9,863 nt of DNA from an uncultured Clostridia bacterium (GCA_937881285.1 CALGEU010000264.1:1-9863), one strand, 5' to 3'. Numbered from the stretch's first letter, positions 1 to 6,361 are shown. Notes: generated by a model not told the origin, from the letters alone. Program-made: numbers and translations.

Positions 1-12
1 TCATGACTAATT

Positions 13-43
13 AAAAAAATCACCGCAGGTGCGGTGATTTTTT
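13..43 (-). terminator. Intrinsic terminator of the HU gene, probably bidirectional
   Basis: An 8-bp perfect stem (positions 19-26 with 31-38) closes a 4-base loop. It is flanked by an A-run at 13-19, which is a T-run on the minus strand, and a T-run at 38-43. It lies about 25 bases past the stop codon of the HU gene, the expected place for its terminator. The T-runs on both sides mean it could also stop transcription arriving on the plus strand from outside the window. Confidence 0.9.
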
Positions 44-67
44 ATCGTTCTTAATTATATCAAAGTA

Positions 68-340
68 TTAGTTGAAAAGGTCCTTGAACGCTTTGCCGAA
101 TTTGACGACCGGTGCTTTGCTTGCTGCGATGGTGATGGGCTGCTTGGTAAGGGGATTGAAACCTTGTCTTTCCGCTTTTTCTTTGATTTCGTAAGATGCG
201 AAATTTGCGATTGCAACCTTGTCGCCTGCTTTCAATGCTTCTGCGATGACTTGGGTGTATGCGTCGACTGCTGCCGTTGCGTCTTTGATGGAAAGGTCTG
301 CTTTTGCTGCTACTGCTTTGATAAACTCTGTTTTGTTCAT
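68..340 (-). CDS. hup: HU-family DNA-binding protein
   Basis: This is a histone-like nucleoid protein of the HU/IHF family. It binds and bends DNA as a dimer and helps compact the chromosome. The 90-residue length is exactly that of HU. The start MNKTEFIKAVAAKADLS and the end KAFKDLFN match the family. The DNA-binding arm carries the N62-P63 pair, whose proline intercalates between base pairs, followed by the usual return strand ending around ASKAPVVKFGK. Two deviations stand out: the usual GFGTF turn reads NFASY (46-50), and the arm reads RQGFNP rather than RxGRNP, so an arginine near the tip is Phe61. The start is fixed by AAGGAGGTT at 346-354, five bases upstream. An ATG four bases earlier lies in another frame and too close to that site. 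The gene stands alone, with its own promoter and terminator. Family assignment is very secure; the effect of the arm change is unknown. Confidence 0.97.
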   Translation of the reverse strand: MNKTEFIKAVAAKADLSIKDATAAVDAYTQVIAEALKAGDKVAIANFASYEIKEKAERQGFNPLTKQPITIAASKAPVVKFGKAFKDLFN

Positions 341-368
341 ACATGAACCTCCTTAAGGTTATGCACTC

Positions 369-397
369 ATTATAGAGTAAAAAAATGTTCAATGCAA
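369..397 (-). promoter_or_regulatory. Promoter of the HU gene
   Basis: On the minus strand a perfect TATAAT (369-374) lies 17 bases from TTGCAT (392-397), a partial match to the -35 box. Transcription would start near 362, giving a leader of about 20 bases that contains the strong ribosome binding site AAGGAGGTT (346-354). Confidence 0.75.
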
Positions 398-466
398 TAC
401 CTTTTTCGTTTTTTGTCTCTAAATGGGGGCATCTTTTGATAAAATTAAGGTTGAAACCGCTATTTT

Positions 467-496
467 TGTATCGTTTGGTATACAGATGTATCGTTT
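467..496. repeat. Direct repeat TGTATCGTTT, two copies 20 bp apart
   Basis: TGTATCGTTT occurs at 467-476 and again at 487-496. The 20-bp period is about two turns of the helix, so both copies face the same side of the DNA. This would suit a regulator binding as a pair, but AT-rich sequence can produce such repeats by chance. Confidence 0.4.
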
Positions 497-501
497 CTTT
501 T

Positions 502-536
502 CACAAAAAACGGGATTTGCAAATCGCATTTTTGTG
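502..536. repeat. Imperfect inverted repeat with palindromic core
   Basis: Outer arms CACAAAAA (502-509) and TTTTTGTG (529-536) are exact complements. They enclose a perfect 12-bp palindrome GATTTGCAAATC (514-525), with unmatched bases between. It could be a protein-binding site or form a hairpin in RNA. It is not followed by a T-run placed for termination. Confidence 0.45.
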
Positions 537-590
537 TTTCGTATAGTACAATATTGCCGATTTGTATTGTTTTCTCGATTACTTTTGATA

Positions 591-618
591 TTTACAACGC
601 GCGCGATTATGATATAAT
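591..618 (+). promoter_or_regulatory. Promoter of the aminotransferase gene
   Basis: TTTACA (591-596) and a perfect TATAAT (613-618) are separated by 16 bases. A second TATAAT overlaps immediately downstream (619-624) but has no good -35 partner. The start would fall near 625, giving a leader of about 45 bases with GGAGG (659-663) six bases before the ATG at 670. Confidence 0.7.
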
Positions 619-620
619 TA

Positions 621-641
621 TAATGTAATTTGATTACAATA
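621..641. promoter_or_regulatory. Palindromic candidate operator at the transcription start
   Basis: TGTAAT-TTG-ATTACA (624-638) is a perfect inverted repeat with a 3-base centre. Two of the next three outward pairs on each side also match, giving 621-641. It begins just behind the -10 box and covers the expected start site, a typical place for a repressor to bind. No regulator gene is in the window, so the binding protein is unknown. Confidence 0.5.
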
Positions 642-669
642 ATAATCAAAAAAATAACGGAGGCGAATT

Positions 670-2304
670 ATGGCAAACGGCTACGGCATTTCCAAATGGG
701 AAGACGCAAAGCAAATCAATGCGGAATTGAAGAACTTGACGAGTCAACCGATTTATTGCGTATCGGAAGACGCTCTCAAACAAATTCTCGATCATTTCAA
801 CACAAAGTGTGCAAAGTCCAAAGAAATCACGACGGAAGCAAAGAAGTACATCCCCGGCGGCGTACAACACAACCTTGCTTTCAACTATCCGTTTCCCATG
901 TGCATGGAAAAAGCGGCAGGTGCTTACCTTTACGACCGTGACGGCAACGAATACATCGATTTCCTTCAGGCAGGCGGTCCGACCATTCTCGGCAGCAACT
1001 TTGAACCCGTCAGAGAAAAGGTGTTTGAATTGCTCAACAACTGCGGCCCCGTAACCGGTCTTTTCCATGAAGGTGAACTCCTTCTTGCAAAGAAAATCAG
1101 CGAATTGATGCCTGCTTGCGAAATGTTCCGTATGCTCGGCTCGGGCACGGAATCCGTCATGGCGGCAATCCGTGTGGCACGTTGCGCAACCAAGAATAAA
1201 CGCGTCATCAAAGTCGGCGGCGCATATCACGGCTGGTCCGATCAGATGGTTTACGGCTTGAAGATCCCCGGAAGCCGTCAATTCCTTGAATCTCACGGCA
1301 TCCCCGGCTCTTACGACAAGACCGACGAAGTGCGTCCCAACGACATCAAGATGCTCGAAGAAATGCTTCGCAAGAACAAGATGCGCGGCGGTACGGCGGC
1401 TGTCATCGTCGAACCTGTCGGTCCCGAATCGGGCACTCGTCCCATCGACATGGACTACAACCTTAAAGCAAGAATTCTTGCAAAGAAATACGGCGCACTC
1501 TTTATCTTCGACGAAGTCGTCACTGGCTTCAGAGTCGGTATTCACGGCGCGGCAGGTTACTTCTTTGAAGAAAACTACGGCTACAAAGTGGACGACACGC
1601 CCGTCTTCCTTAACGGCAAACCCTGGATTGTCGAAGACAAGAAACTCGAAAACGGCAAAGTCGTCAAATTCAAACGCCAAGGCACGGGCAGAGATATGTA
1701 TCCCGACCTTACCGTGTTCGGCAAAATCGTCGCAGGCGGTTATCCGTCGGCAGGTGGCGTAGGCGGCAAGCGCGAATACGTTTCTCTCATGGCTGCAGGT
1801 CTTGCGGGTATGGGCAAGAAAGCGTACGTCGGCGGCACTCTCGCGGCAAACCCCTTGAGTTCTTATGCAGGATATCTCGCAATCTGCGAAATCGAAAAGA
1901 ACAACGCTTGCGAAAAAGCAGGTCGTGCAGGCGATCGTCTCGCAGCAGGTCTCAAACAACTCGTCAAGAAATACAATCTTCCGTACGTCGTATACAATCA
2001 GGGCAGCATCGTTCACCTTGAATGCACGGGCGCAATGAGTTACGACTTCAGCAATATGAGTTTGCTCGGCTCGGTCATCCCGATGCTCAAGAAGAAACCC
2101 GAAATGCTCAGAAGAAAAGTCGCTATGGAACAAATGGGTGCGGCGTATATGGCAAACGGCATCGTTACGTTGGCAGGTAGCCGTCTCTACACTTCGATGG
2201 CGGACACCGACGAAATCATCGACGAAGCACTCCGTCGTTTCGACAACGTGTTCAAGACGGTAGTCAAGTGCGAAGACCCGGCAAGATTCGAAAAGAAGAA
2301 ATAA
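670..2304 (+). CDS. Class III PLP aminotransferase, glutamate-1-semialdehyde aminomutase type
   Basis: This is a fold-type I pyridoxal-phosphate enzyme of the class III aminotransferase family, closest in motifs to glutamate-1-semialdehyde 2,1-aminomutase (HemL). Visible motifs are IPGGV (61-65), AYLYDRDGNEYIDF (85-98), the cofactor phosphate loop GSGTES (157-162), YHGWSD (186-191), FDEVVTGFR (280-288) with the ring-nitrogen Asp281, GKIVAGGYP with the PLP lysine Lys352, and GGTLAANPLSS (388-398). At 544 residues it is over 100 longer than typical HemL (about 430). The excess is about 50 residues before the IPGG motif, about 40 residues between FDEVVTGFR and the PLP lysine (roughly 300-342), and some further length near 450-490. 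GGAGG six bases upstream supports the start at 670. No other tetrapyrrole gene is nearby, so a role in haem synthesis is not supported by context. It may instead transaminate another amine, amino acid or amino sugar. The next gene encodes an aldolase-fold protein and might act in the same pathway. Family very secure; substrate unknown. Confidence 0.9.
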   Translation: MANGYGISKWEDAKQINAELKNLTSQPIYCVSEDALKQILDHFNTKCAKSKEITTEAKKYIPGGVQHNLAFNYPFPMCMEKAAGAYLYDRDGNEYIDFLQAGGPTILGSNFEPVREKVFELLNNCGPVTGLFHEGELLLAKKISELMPACEMFRMLGSGTESVMAAIRVARCATKNKRVIKVGGAYHGWSDQMVYGLKIPGSRQFLESHGIPGSYDKTDEVRPNDIKMLEEMLRKNKMRGGTAAVIVEPVGPESGTRPIDMDYNLKARILAKKYGALFIFDEVVTGFRVGIHGAAGYFFEENYGYKVDDTPVFLNGKPWIVEDKKLENGKVVKFKRQGTGRDMYPDLTVFGKIVAGGYPSAGGVGGKREYVSLMAAGLAGMGKKAYVGGTLAANPLSSYAGYLAICEIEKNNACEKAGRAGDRLAAGLKQLVKKYNLPYVVYNQGSIVHLECTGAMSYDFSNMSLLGSVIPMLKKKPEMLRRKVAMEQMGAAYMANGIVTLAGSRLYTSMADTDEIIDEALRRFDNVFKTVVKCEDPARFEKKK

Positions 2305-2310
2305 TAAATT

Positions 2311-2341
2311 CGTCGGCGCACTCAACGCGCCGACGTTTTTT
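2311..2341 (+). terminator. Intrinsic terminator after the aminotransferase gene
   Basis: A 9-bp GC-rich perfect stem (2311-2319 with 2327-2335) closes a 7-base loop and is followed by six Ts (2336-2341). It starts 7 bases after the stop codon. Confidence 0.92.
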
Positions 2342-2344
2342 ATG

Positions 2345-2372
2345 TTGCATTTTTCGCAACGTTTGATATAAT
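2345..2372 (+). promoter_or_regulatory. Promoter of the tandem aldolase gene
   Basis: TTGCAT (2345-2350) and a perfect TATAAT (2367-2372) are 16 bases apart. It lies between the preceding terminator and the aldolase start, so that gene can be transcribed independently. The same TTGCAT hexamer serves as the likely -35 of the HU promoter. Confidence 0.7.
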
Positions 2373-2422
2373 AAGCGTGACGGCAATAATATATACGGTT
2401 TTTGCCGCATAAGGAGAACATC

Positions 2423-3670
2423 ATGAACGAATTGATTGTTGCAAACGTCAATAAATACGCGCGTATGCTCGCAGAAAAGAAATATCTGCAATCTGGCTAT
2501 ATCGCGGTCAAGCAAGACGACGGCATCGTCATCACAAATCCCAAAATAGATTACGAAAACGTCAAAGAAGAAGATTTGACTTTCGTCAACGACAAGAATA
2601 TCGAGACGCTCGAAGGCAATTTCAGAGCGGCGGCGGTCATTCTTTACTGCGCGGTTCGTCAGGACAAAAACGCAGGTGCGGCGGCTATCGTGGACAGCGA
2701 CAGCACCGTTGCTTTCTCGTCGAAGAGAAAGACGCTTATGCCCATTCTCGACGATTTGGCGCAAGTGTGCGGCACGTCAATCAAATGCGCGGCAAAGAAC
2801 GTTGCTTCCGACGTGGTGGCGGCACTCTCGGGACAACGCAACGTATGCTTGCTTCCCGACGCAGGCGCGGTTGTCACGGGGCGTACGCTTGACGAAGTGT
2901 TCACGGCAACTCTCGTGCTTGACAAGGCTTGCAACGCAGAAATTCTTGCGGAAAGCAAAGGCGGAACAGACCACATGAACGCTTTTGACGCTTTCCTTGA
3001 ACACGTCGTTTTCAAACTCAAATATTCCAAGACCAACCAAAAGCAACAAAAGGCGGCGGAAACAGGCTCGGAAGAAAAGAAAGAAGAAAGACAAACCGCA
3101 GTCGTGACCGACGAAGAAAAGAAGATTGCGCAGGACATCAAAGACGCAGGCGTGAGACTTCTCGACGAAAATCTCGTTCAAGGCACGTGGGGCAACATCG
3201 CCGTCAGACTTAACGACAGATTTATGCTCGCAACGCCGTCGGGTATCGACTACGTCATGCTCCAACCCGAGCAAATGGCAAAAGTCGATATGCAGTCTCT
3301 CGAATGGACGGGCACGAACAAAGCCACCAGCGAAAAGGGCATTCACGCTGTTCTTCTTTCAAAAGGCGACGGCATCAACGCAAGTATCCATACGCACCCG
3401 TTCTACGGCTGCATTCTTGCGGCAATGAACAAGGCAATGCCCGTTCCCGAAAAGTATCAGGACGTTCTCGGCAAAGAAATTCCTTGTGCAAAGCCTGCGC
3501 TTCCCGGCACGAGCGGTCTCGTCAAAAACGTTGCCGCGGCAATCGGTGACGCACCTGCGTGCTTCATGGGGCATCACGGCGTAATCGTGCGCGGAAAAGA
3601 CCTTGACGACGCGTTTGCAATTTGCAGAGCACTCGAAGACGCTTGCCGCGATTATCTTACGCAAGAATAA
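2423..3670 (+). CDS. Tandem class II aldolase/adducin-domain protein with degenerate N-terminal domain
   Basis: This 415-residue protein has two class II aldolase/adducin-type domains. The C-terminal one (about 232-413) is complete: GTWGNIAVR (254-262), TPSGIDY (271-277), the likely catalytic Glu304 in TSEKG, and the zinc-ligand pattern HTH (His323, His325) plus GHHG (His385). Members cleave sugar phosphates to dihydroxyacetone phosphate and an aldehyde, or act as related epimerases, dehydratases or decarboxylases. The N-terminal part (about 5-177) follows the same order of segments but has lost the ligands: IVDSDS (89-94) stands where IHTHPF should be, and LPDAGAVVTG (144-153) aligns with MGHHGVIVRG (382-391). 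It is therefore probably a non-catalytic copy. A Lys/Glu-rich linker (about 200-235) joins them. I chose the start at 2423 because AAGGAG (2411-2416) lies six bases before it; an in-frame codon at 2402 would add seven residues but has no such site. Family is secure; the substrate is unknown, and the aminotransferase next door hints at linked metabolism. Confidence 0.9.
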   Translation: MNELIVANVNKYARMLAEKKYLQSGYIAVKQDDGIVITNPKIDYENVKEEDLTFVNDKNIETLEGNFRAAAVILYCAVRQDKNAGAAAIVDSDSTVAFSSKRKTLMPILDDLAQVCGTSIKCAAKNVASDVVAALSGQRNVCLLPDAGAVVTGRTLDEVFTATLVLDKACNAEILAESKGGTDHMNAFDAFLEHVVFKLKYSKTNQKQQKAAETGSEEKKEERQTAVVTDEEKKIAQDIKDAGVRLLDENLVQGTWGNIAVRLNDRFMLATPSGIDYVMLQPEQMAKVDMQSLEWTGTNKATSEKGIHAVLLSKGDGINASIHTHPFYGCILAAMNKAMPVPEKYQDVLGKEIPCAKPALPGTSGLVKNVAAAIGDAPACFMGHHGVIVRGKDLDDAFAICRALEDACRDYLTQE

Positions 3671-3691
3671 TTTTGCAAAATTAAAAAGTAT

Positions 3692-3720
3692 TCGGGCGCA
3701 AAATTGCGCCCGATATTTTT
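3692..3720 (+). terminator. Intrinsic terminator after the tandem aldolase gene
   Basis: An 8-bp perfect stem (3692-3699 with 3706-3713), which can extend by A-T pairs into the loop, is followed by a T-rich tail (3714-3720). It lies about 20 bases after the stop codon. Confidence 0.88.
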
Positions 3721-3769
3721 ATCTCGAAACTAATATACTCAAGGCAACGCCTTATTTTGGAAAACGACG

Positions 3770-4057
3770 ATGAACGTATATCAGATAATAATCACCTGCA
3801 CAATAGCAGTTATGTCAATTATAGGCTTCACTCTTATGGGCGTGGACAAGGCAAAAGCAAAGAAAGGGGAGTGGCGCATAAAAGAAGCGACGCTTTTCGC
3901 ATTTGCGATACTTTTCGGGGCAGTCGGCTCGACGCTCGGAATGCTCGTGTTCCGTCACAAAACGAAACACTGGTACTTTGCGGTGTTCTTTCCGCTCCTT
4001 GCGCTCGTTGACGTTGCGCTTTACGCAGTGGGAATGTGGCAGTTGGCACTTTTGTGA
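3770..4057 (+). CDS. DUF1294 family small membrane protein
   Basis: This 95-residue protein belongs to the DUF1294 family of small integral membrane proteins, whose function is unknown. Family hallmarks are MGVDKAKAKKGEWRI (23-37), which forms a basic loop, and FRHKTKHWYF (61-70). Three hydrophobic segments are predicted at about 3-23, 40-61 and 68-91. The length fits the stand-alone form of the family; elsewhere the domain is sometimes fused to a cold-shock domain, which is absent here. The ribosome binding site is poor: only TGGA at 3758-3761 is near the ATG. No good -35 box is seen, although TATACT (3734-3739) could be a -10. A short hairpin (AAGGC-AAC-GCCTT, 3741-3753) sits in the leader. 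Expression may be low or depend on read-through from the aldolase gene. It converges on the sulfatase gene and ends 174 bases before that gene's stop codon. Family assignment is good; role unknown. Confidence 0.88.
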   Translation: MNVYQIIITCTIAVMSIIGFTLMGVDKAKAKKGEWRIKEATLFAFAILFGAVGSTLGMLVFRHKTKHWYFAVFFPLLALVDVALYAVGMWQLALL

Positions 4058-4122
4058 ATAACGACTTGAAATCGTGTTATATTCAAAAATTGCATCGAAA
4101 TCGGATTTTACCGCTTTTAGTG

Positions 4123-4155
4123 CAAATCGCAGATGCCGTCACGGTCGGCAATTTG
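4123..4155. other. Two-part hairpin in the 3' region of the DUF1294 gene
   Basis: CAAAT (4123-4127) pairs with ATTTG (4151-4155), and TGCCG (4134-4138) with CGGCA (4146-4150). The two helices stack on the second side and are separated by a 6-base bulge on the first. The structure lies between the DUF1294 stop and the shared terminator. A TATAAT follows at 4161-4166 without a good -35. An RNA element is possible, but chance pairing is not excluded. Confidence 0.25.
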
Positions 4156-4185
4156 GAAATTATAATACTGGATGAAAAGAATAAT

Positions 4186-4218
4186 AAAAACGGACTTGCA
4201 ACTCAAGTCCGTTTTTTT
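4186..4218. terminator. Bidirectional terminator between convergent genes
   Basis: A 13-bp perfect stem (4186-4198 with 4204-4216) closes a 5-base loop and has A and T runs at its two ends. Seven Ts (4212-4218) serve the plus strand, and the A-run (4186-4190) serves the minus strand. It stops both the DUF1294 gene and the sulfatase gene, whose stop codon is 13 bases away. Confidence 0.93.
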
Positions 4219-4231
4219 GTAATTAGATTTG

Positions 4232-6361
4232 TTATTTGATTATGCCGCGACGGTTGGTTTTCATCTCGTCTCTGAACGCTTTGAGTTCGGCGTTGAGAAG
4301 GGCGGCGACTTCGGGAAGGTCTTTGGATACGGAATAGCCTTCTGCAGGGTCTGTGTCAAGGTTGAACAGATAGTTTTTGTACACCTGGTCGATGAATGCG
4401 GAGTTTTCCGTGCGCACCTTGTCGAAATATTTGAAGTCGTACACCGTGCCGTTCACTTCGACAGCCATTTGCACAGCCTGGCATTTGCCTTTTTTGAGAT
4501 AGAAGAGTTTGTCGTGCACGCGCGTGGAAGTGGGGACGTTTGCCTGCCACAAGTCGTACAAGTCCGCGCCGTCGATTATGCGGTCGGTGGGCAGATAAAC
4601 ATTGCCGTCTCCGTCCGTAATGCCGCAATAGCGAAGAATTGTGTTGAAAAGGTCAAAGTTCATGCTGCTTGCGTCGATATGCTTTGTCGTGCCGACGGTT
4701 GCGAGTTCCGACTTTTTCTTGTTTGCGACGTTGCCTTCATCGGTGCGGTCGGCGTTGTTTGTCCATTGATAATACTCGTACGTTTCGCTTGCAATAGCAC
4801 TGCCTTTGCCGAGATTGCCGTTGGGATAACTTGCGATGATAGGCACTTTCATGCCGCCTTCGAACGTAGTGTTCTTTCTTCCGCGCATATCGCCCGTCAC
4901 ACCTTCGCGGCCCGGACCGTTGTCGGACGTGAACACGATGAGCGTGTTGTCGTAAAGAGAGCCGTTGCCGTTCTTGTCGGGCGTGTTTTTGAGATAGTTG
5001 AGAATGTCTCCGAGATACTTGTCAAACTCTTCGAGACAGTCGATATACGTATCGTCGGCTGTGTCGCCCTTGCCGTTTCCGTCGTTGTTGGAGTAAATGG
5101 GGAAGTGTGGCCACGGCGTCGTGTAATACGCAAGGAATTTTTCGTCGTTTTCTACGGACGATTCGATGAAGTTGAGCATTTGCGCGGTGAGAAGTCTCGT
5201 GCTGTCCGATTGGTCGAGATTTTCCTTGTGCGTGCGCACTTCTTTGCTTGTGAAGTTGCCGTTTTCGTCGACTTTGTCTTCCACCCAGTTGTACGGCGTC
5301 ATGTCGTTGACGTAATAACTGCCGTAGAAATAATCGAAGCCTTGGCTTGTCGGCAGGTATTGACCGTAGTCGCCGAGATTCCATTTGCCTATGCAGCCCG
5401 TGTTGTATCCTGCCGCTTGCAAAACTTCCGCAAAAGTGATTTCGTCGCCGAGAATTCCGTCAACGTTGCAAAGGAATTGATAGGGATTAAGGAAGTGCGT
5501 GGGAGACCACGGATTTGACATAATATCGCTTGGGAACACGACGTTGTCGAGATAGCCGCGCGACGAGTATCTGCCCGTGAGAATGGAGAATCTTGACGGA
5601 GAGCACACGGGGGACGCGGAATAGAAGTTGTCCATCATTATGCCGCCGTCTGCTATCGAGTCGATGTTGGGGGTGTTTATAGTCGCTTTGTCGCTTCCGA
5701 GATAACTGTATGCGGATATGTCGCTGTACGCCATATCGTCCATCAAAATCACGAGAACGTTGGGAGAATTCGAGTTTGTCGAATACTTGTCGGCAACGCT
5801 TTTGAGATAATCGTCGTGACCTTGTTGTAAACTCTCGCAAGTCGGGCGCAAACGCAGATTGTAGAAAAATACGTTGATAATCGCCGTGCCTGCCATAAGG
5901 AACGCACACACCGCGCAAGTCACGCGAAGTGCAAGTTGTTTTTTCACGAGTTTGTCGGCAACGTACACGAAAGTCGCAAGCAGAACGGGGAAGAGAACGA
6001 GCACGAAATTGTACCAGAGATTCTTTCCGAAACTTTCCGCGCCCCAGATGAGAAAATACACGAAAAGTCCGCACATGCAGACGATATAGGAAATCCACAG
6101 ATAAAGCCCGACGTTCTTTTTTGAAAGCAGTCTCGCAAAAACGAGCACGCCTGCGACTATGCCGAGTATGTCTGCAACGAGCGGCAGGAAGTTGTAGCCC
6201 GTGCACCACATGACAAGCATAAACGCACTGCAAAGCGCAAGATACACGATGTCGAATATGCGTTTCGACTTGTCAACGTGTATGATTTTTTGTTCGGATT
6301 GAACCGTTTCGTCTTCAACGGCTGTTTCCGCGGCGTTTTCGACGTTGAAGTTTTCGTCCAT
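4232..6361 (-). CDS. Membrane-anchored Cys-type sulfatase family protein
   Basis: This 709-residue protein is an alkaline-phosphatase-superfamily sulfatase on a membrane anchor. Residues 1-30 are acidic and probably cytoplasmic. Five hydrophobic segments follow (about 35-53, 57-77, 86-107, 116-135, 146-167), placing the C-terminal domain outside the cell, a layout like lipoteichoic acid synthases. The domain starts at NVLVILMDD (201-209) with metal ligands Asp208 and Asp209. It has PVCSPSRFSILTGRY (251-265), the signature whose Cys253 is normally converted to formylglycine, so it is a true sulfatase type rather than a Thr-type LtaS. Other active-site matches are Lys326, His419 in PWPHFP, Asp480-Asn481 in FTSDNGP, and Lys496 in RKNTTFEGG. 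The usual GKWHLG motif reads GKWNLG, so the His normally used in catalysis is Asn328. The start is supported by AAAGGGG (complement of 6369-6375). The gene follows trkH by 52 bases with only a weak hairpin and no T-run, so it probably shares the trk transcript. No sulfatase-maturing enzyme is in the window. The substrate, perhaps a sulfated glycan or envelope group, is unknown. Confidence 0.9.
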   Translation of the reverse strand: MDENFNVENAAETAVEDETVQSEQKIIHVDKSKRIFDIVYLALCSAFMLVMWCTGYNFLPLVADILGIVAGVLVFARLLSKKNVGLYLWISYIVCMCGLFVYFLIWGAESFGKNLWYNFVLVLFPVLLATFVYVADKLVKKQLALRVTCAVCAFLMAGTAIINVFFYNLRLRPTCESLQQGHDDYLKSVADKYSTNSNSPNVLVILMDDMAYSDISAYSYLGSDKATINTPNIDSIADGGIMMDNFYSASPVCSPSRFSILTGRYSSRGYLDNVVFPSDIMSNPWSPTHFLNPYQFLCNVDGILGDEITFAEVLQAAGYNTGCIGKWNLGDYGQYLPTSQGFDYFYGSYYVNDMTPYNWVEDKVDENGNFTSKEVRTHKENLDQSDSTRLLTAQMLNFIESSVENDEKFLAYYTTPWPHFPIYSNNDGNGKGDTADDTYIDCLEEFDKYLGDILNYLKNTPDKNGNGSLYDNTLIVFTSDNGPGREGVTGDMRGRKNTTFEGGMKVPIIASYPNGNLGKGSAIASETYEYYQWTNNADRTDEGNVANKKKSELATVGTTKHIDASSMNFDLFNTILRYCGITDGDGNVYLPTDRIIDGADLYDLWQANVPTSTRVHDKLFYLKKGKCQAVQMAVEVNGTVYDFKYFDKVRTENSAFIDQVYKNYLFNLDTDPAEGYSVSKDLPEVAALLNAELKAFRDEMKTNRRGIIK

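Larger units (their letters stand above)
398..590. other. AT-rich intergenic region without a convincing gene
   Basis: This stretch lies between two divergently transcribed genes. Short open frames cross it on both strands, but they lack ribosome binding sites and recognisable protein character. It holds a tandem 10-base direct repeat and an imperfect inverted repeat, listed separately. No tRNA, riboswitch or terminator was recognised. Confidence 0.6.

Noticed and set aside
423..649. Short open frames in both directions in the HU-aminotransferase intergenic region
   Set aside because: They have no ribosome binding sites, cross promoter elements, and are rich in residues expected from AT-rich DNA.
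646..2451. Very long open frame (about 600 codons) on the minus strand opposite the aminotransferase gene
   Set aside because: It is antisense to a gene with clear family motifs, has a Cys/His/Phe-rich composition typical of a shadow frame, and runs through the terminator and promoter at 2311-2372. It arises from the strong codon bias of the real gene.
4036..4239. Small plus-strand open frame overlapping the end of the DUF1294 gene
   Set aside because: It runs through the strong terminator at 4186-4218, has no ribosome binding site and no recognisable protein character.
4229..5518. Long plus-strand open frame opposite the sulfatase gene
   Set aside because: It overlaps a gene with an intact sulfatase signature, has no recognisable domain and no good ribosome binding site. 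It is a shadow frame.
4232..6361. Lipoteichoic acid synthase (LtaS) as the identity of the membrane sulfatase
   Set aside because: The five-helix layout fits, but LtaS uses a Thr nucleophile, whereas this protein has the Cys-x-Pro-Ser-Arg maturation signature and the sulfatase-type FTSDNGP and TTFEGG motifs.
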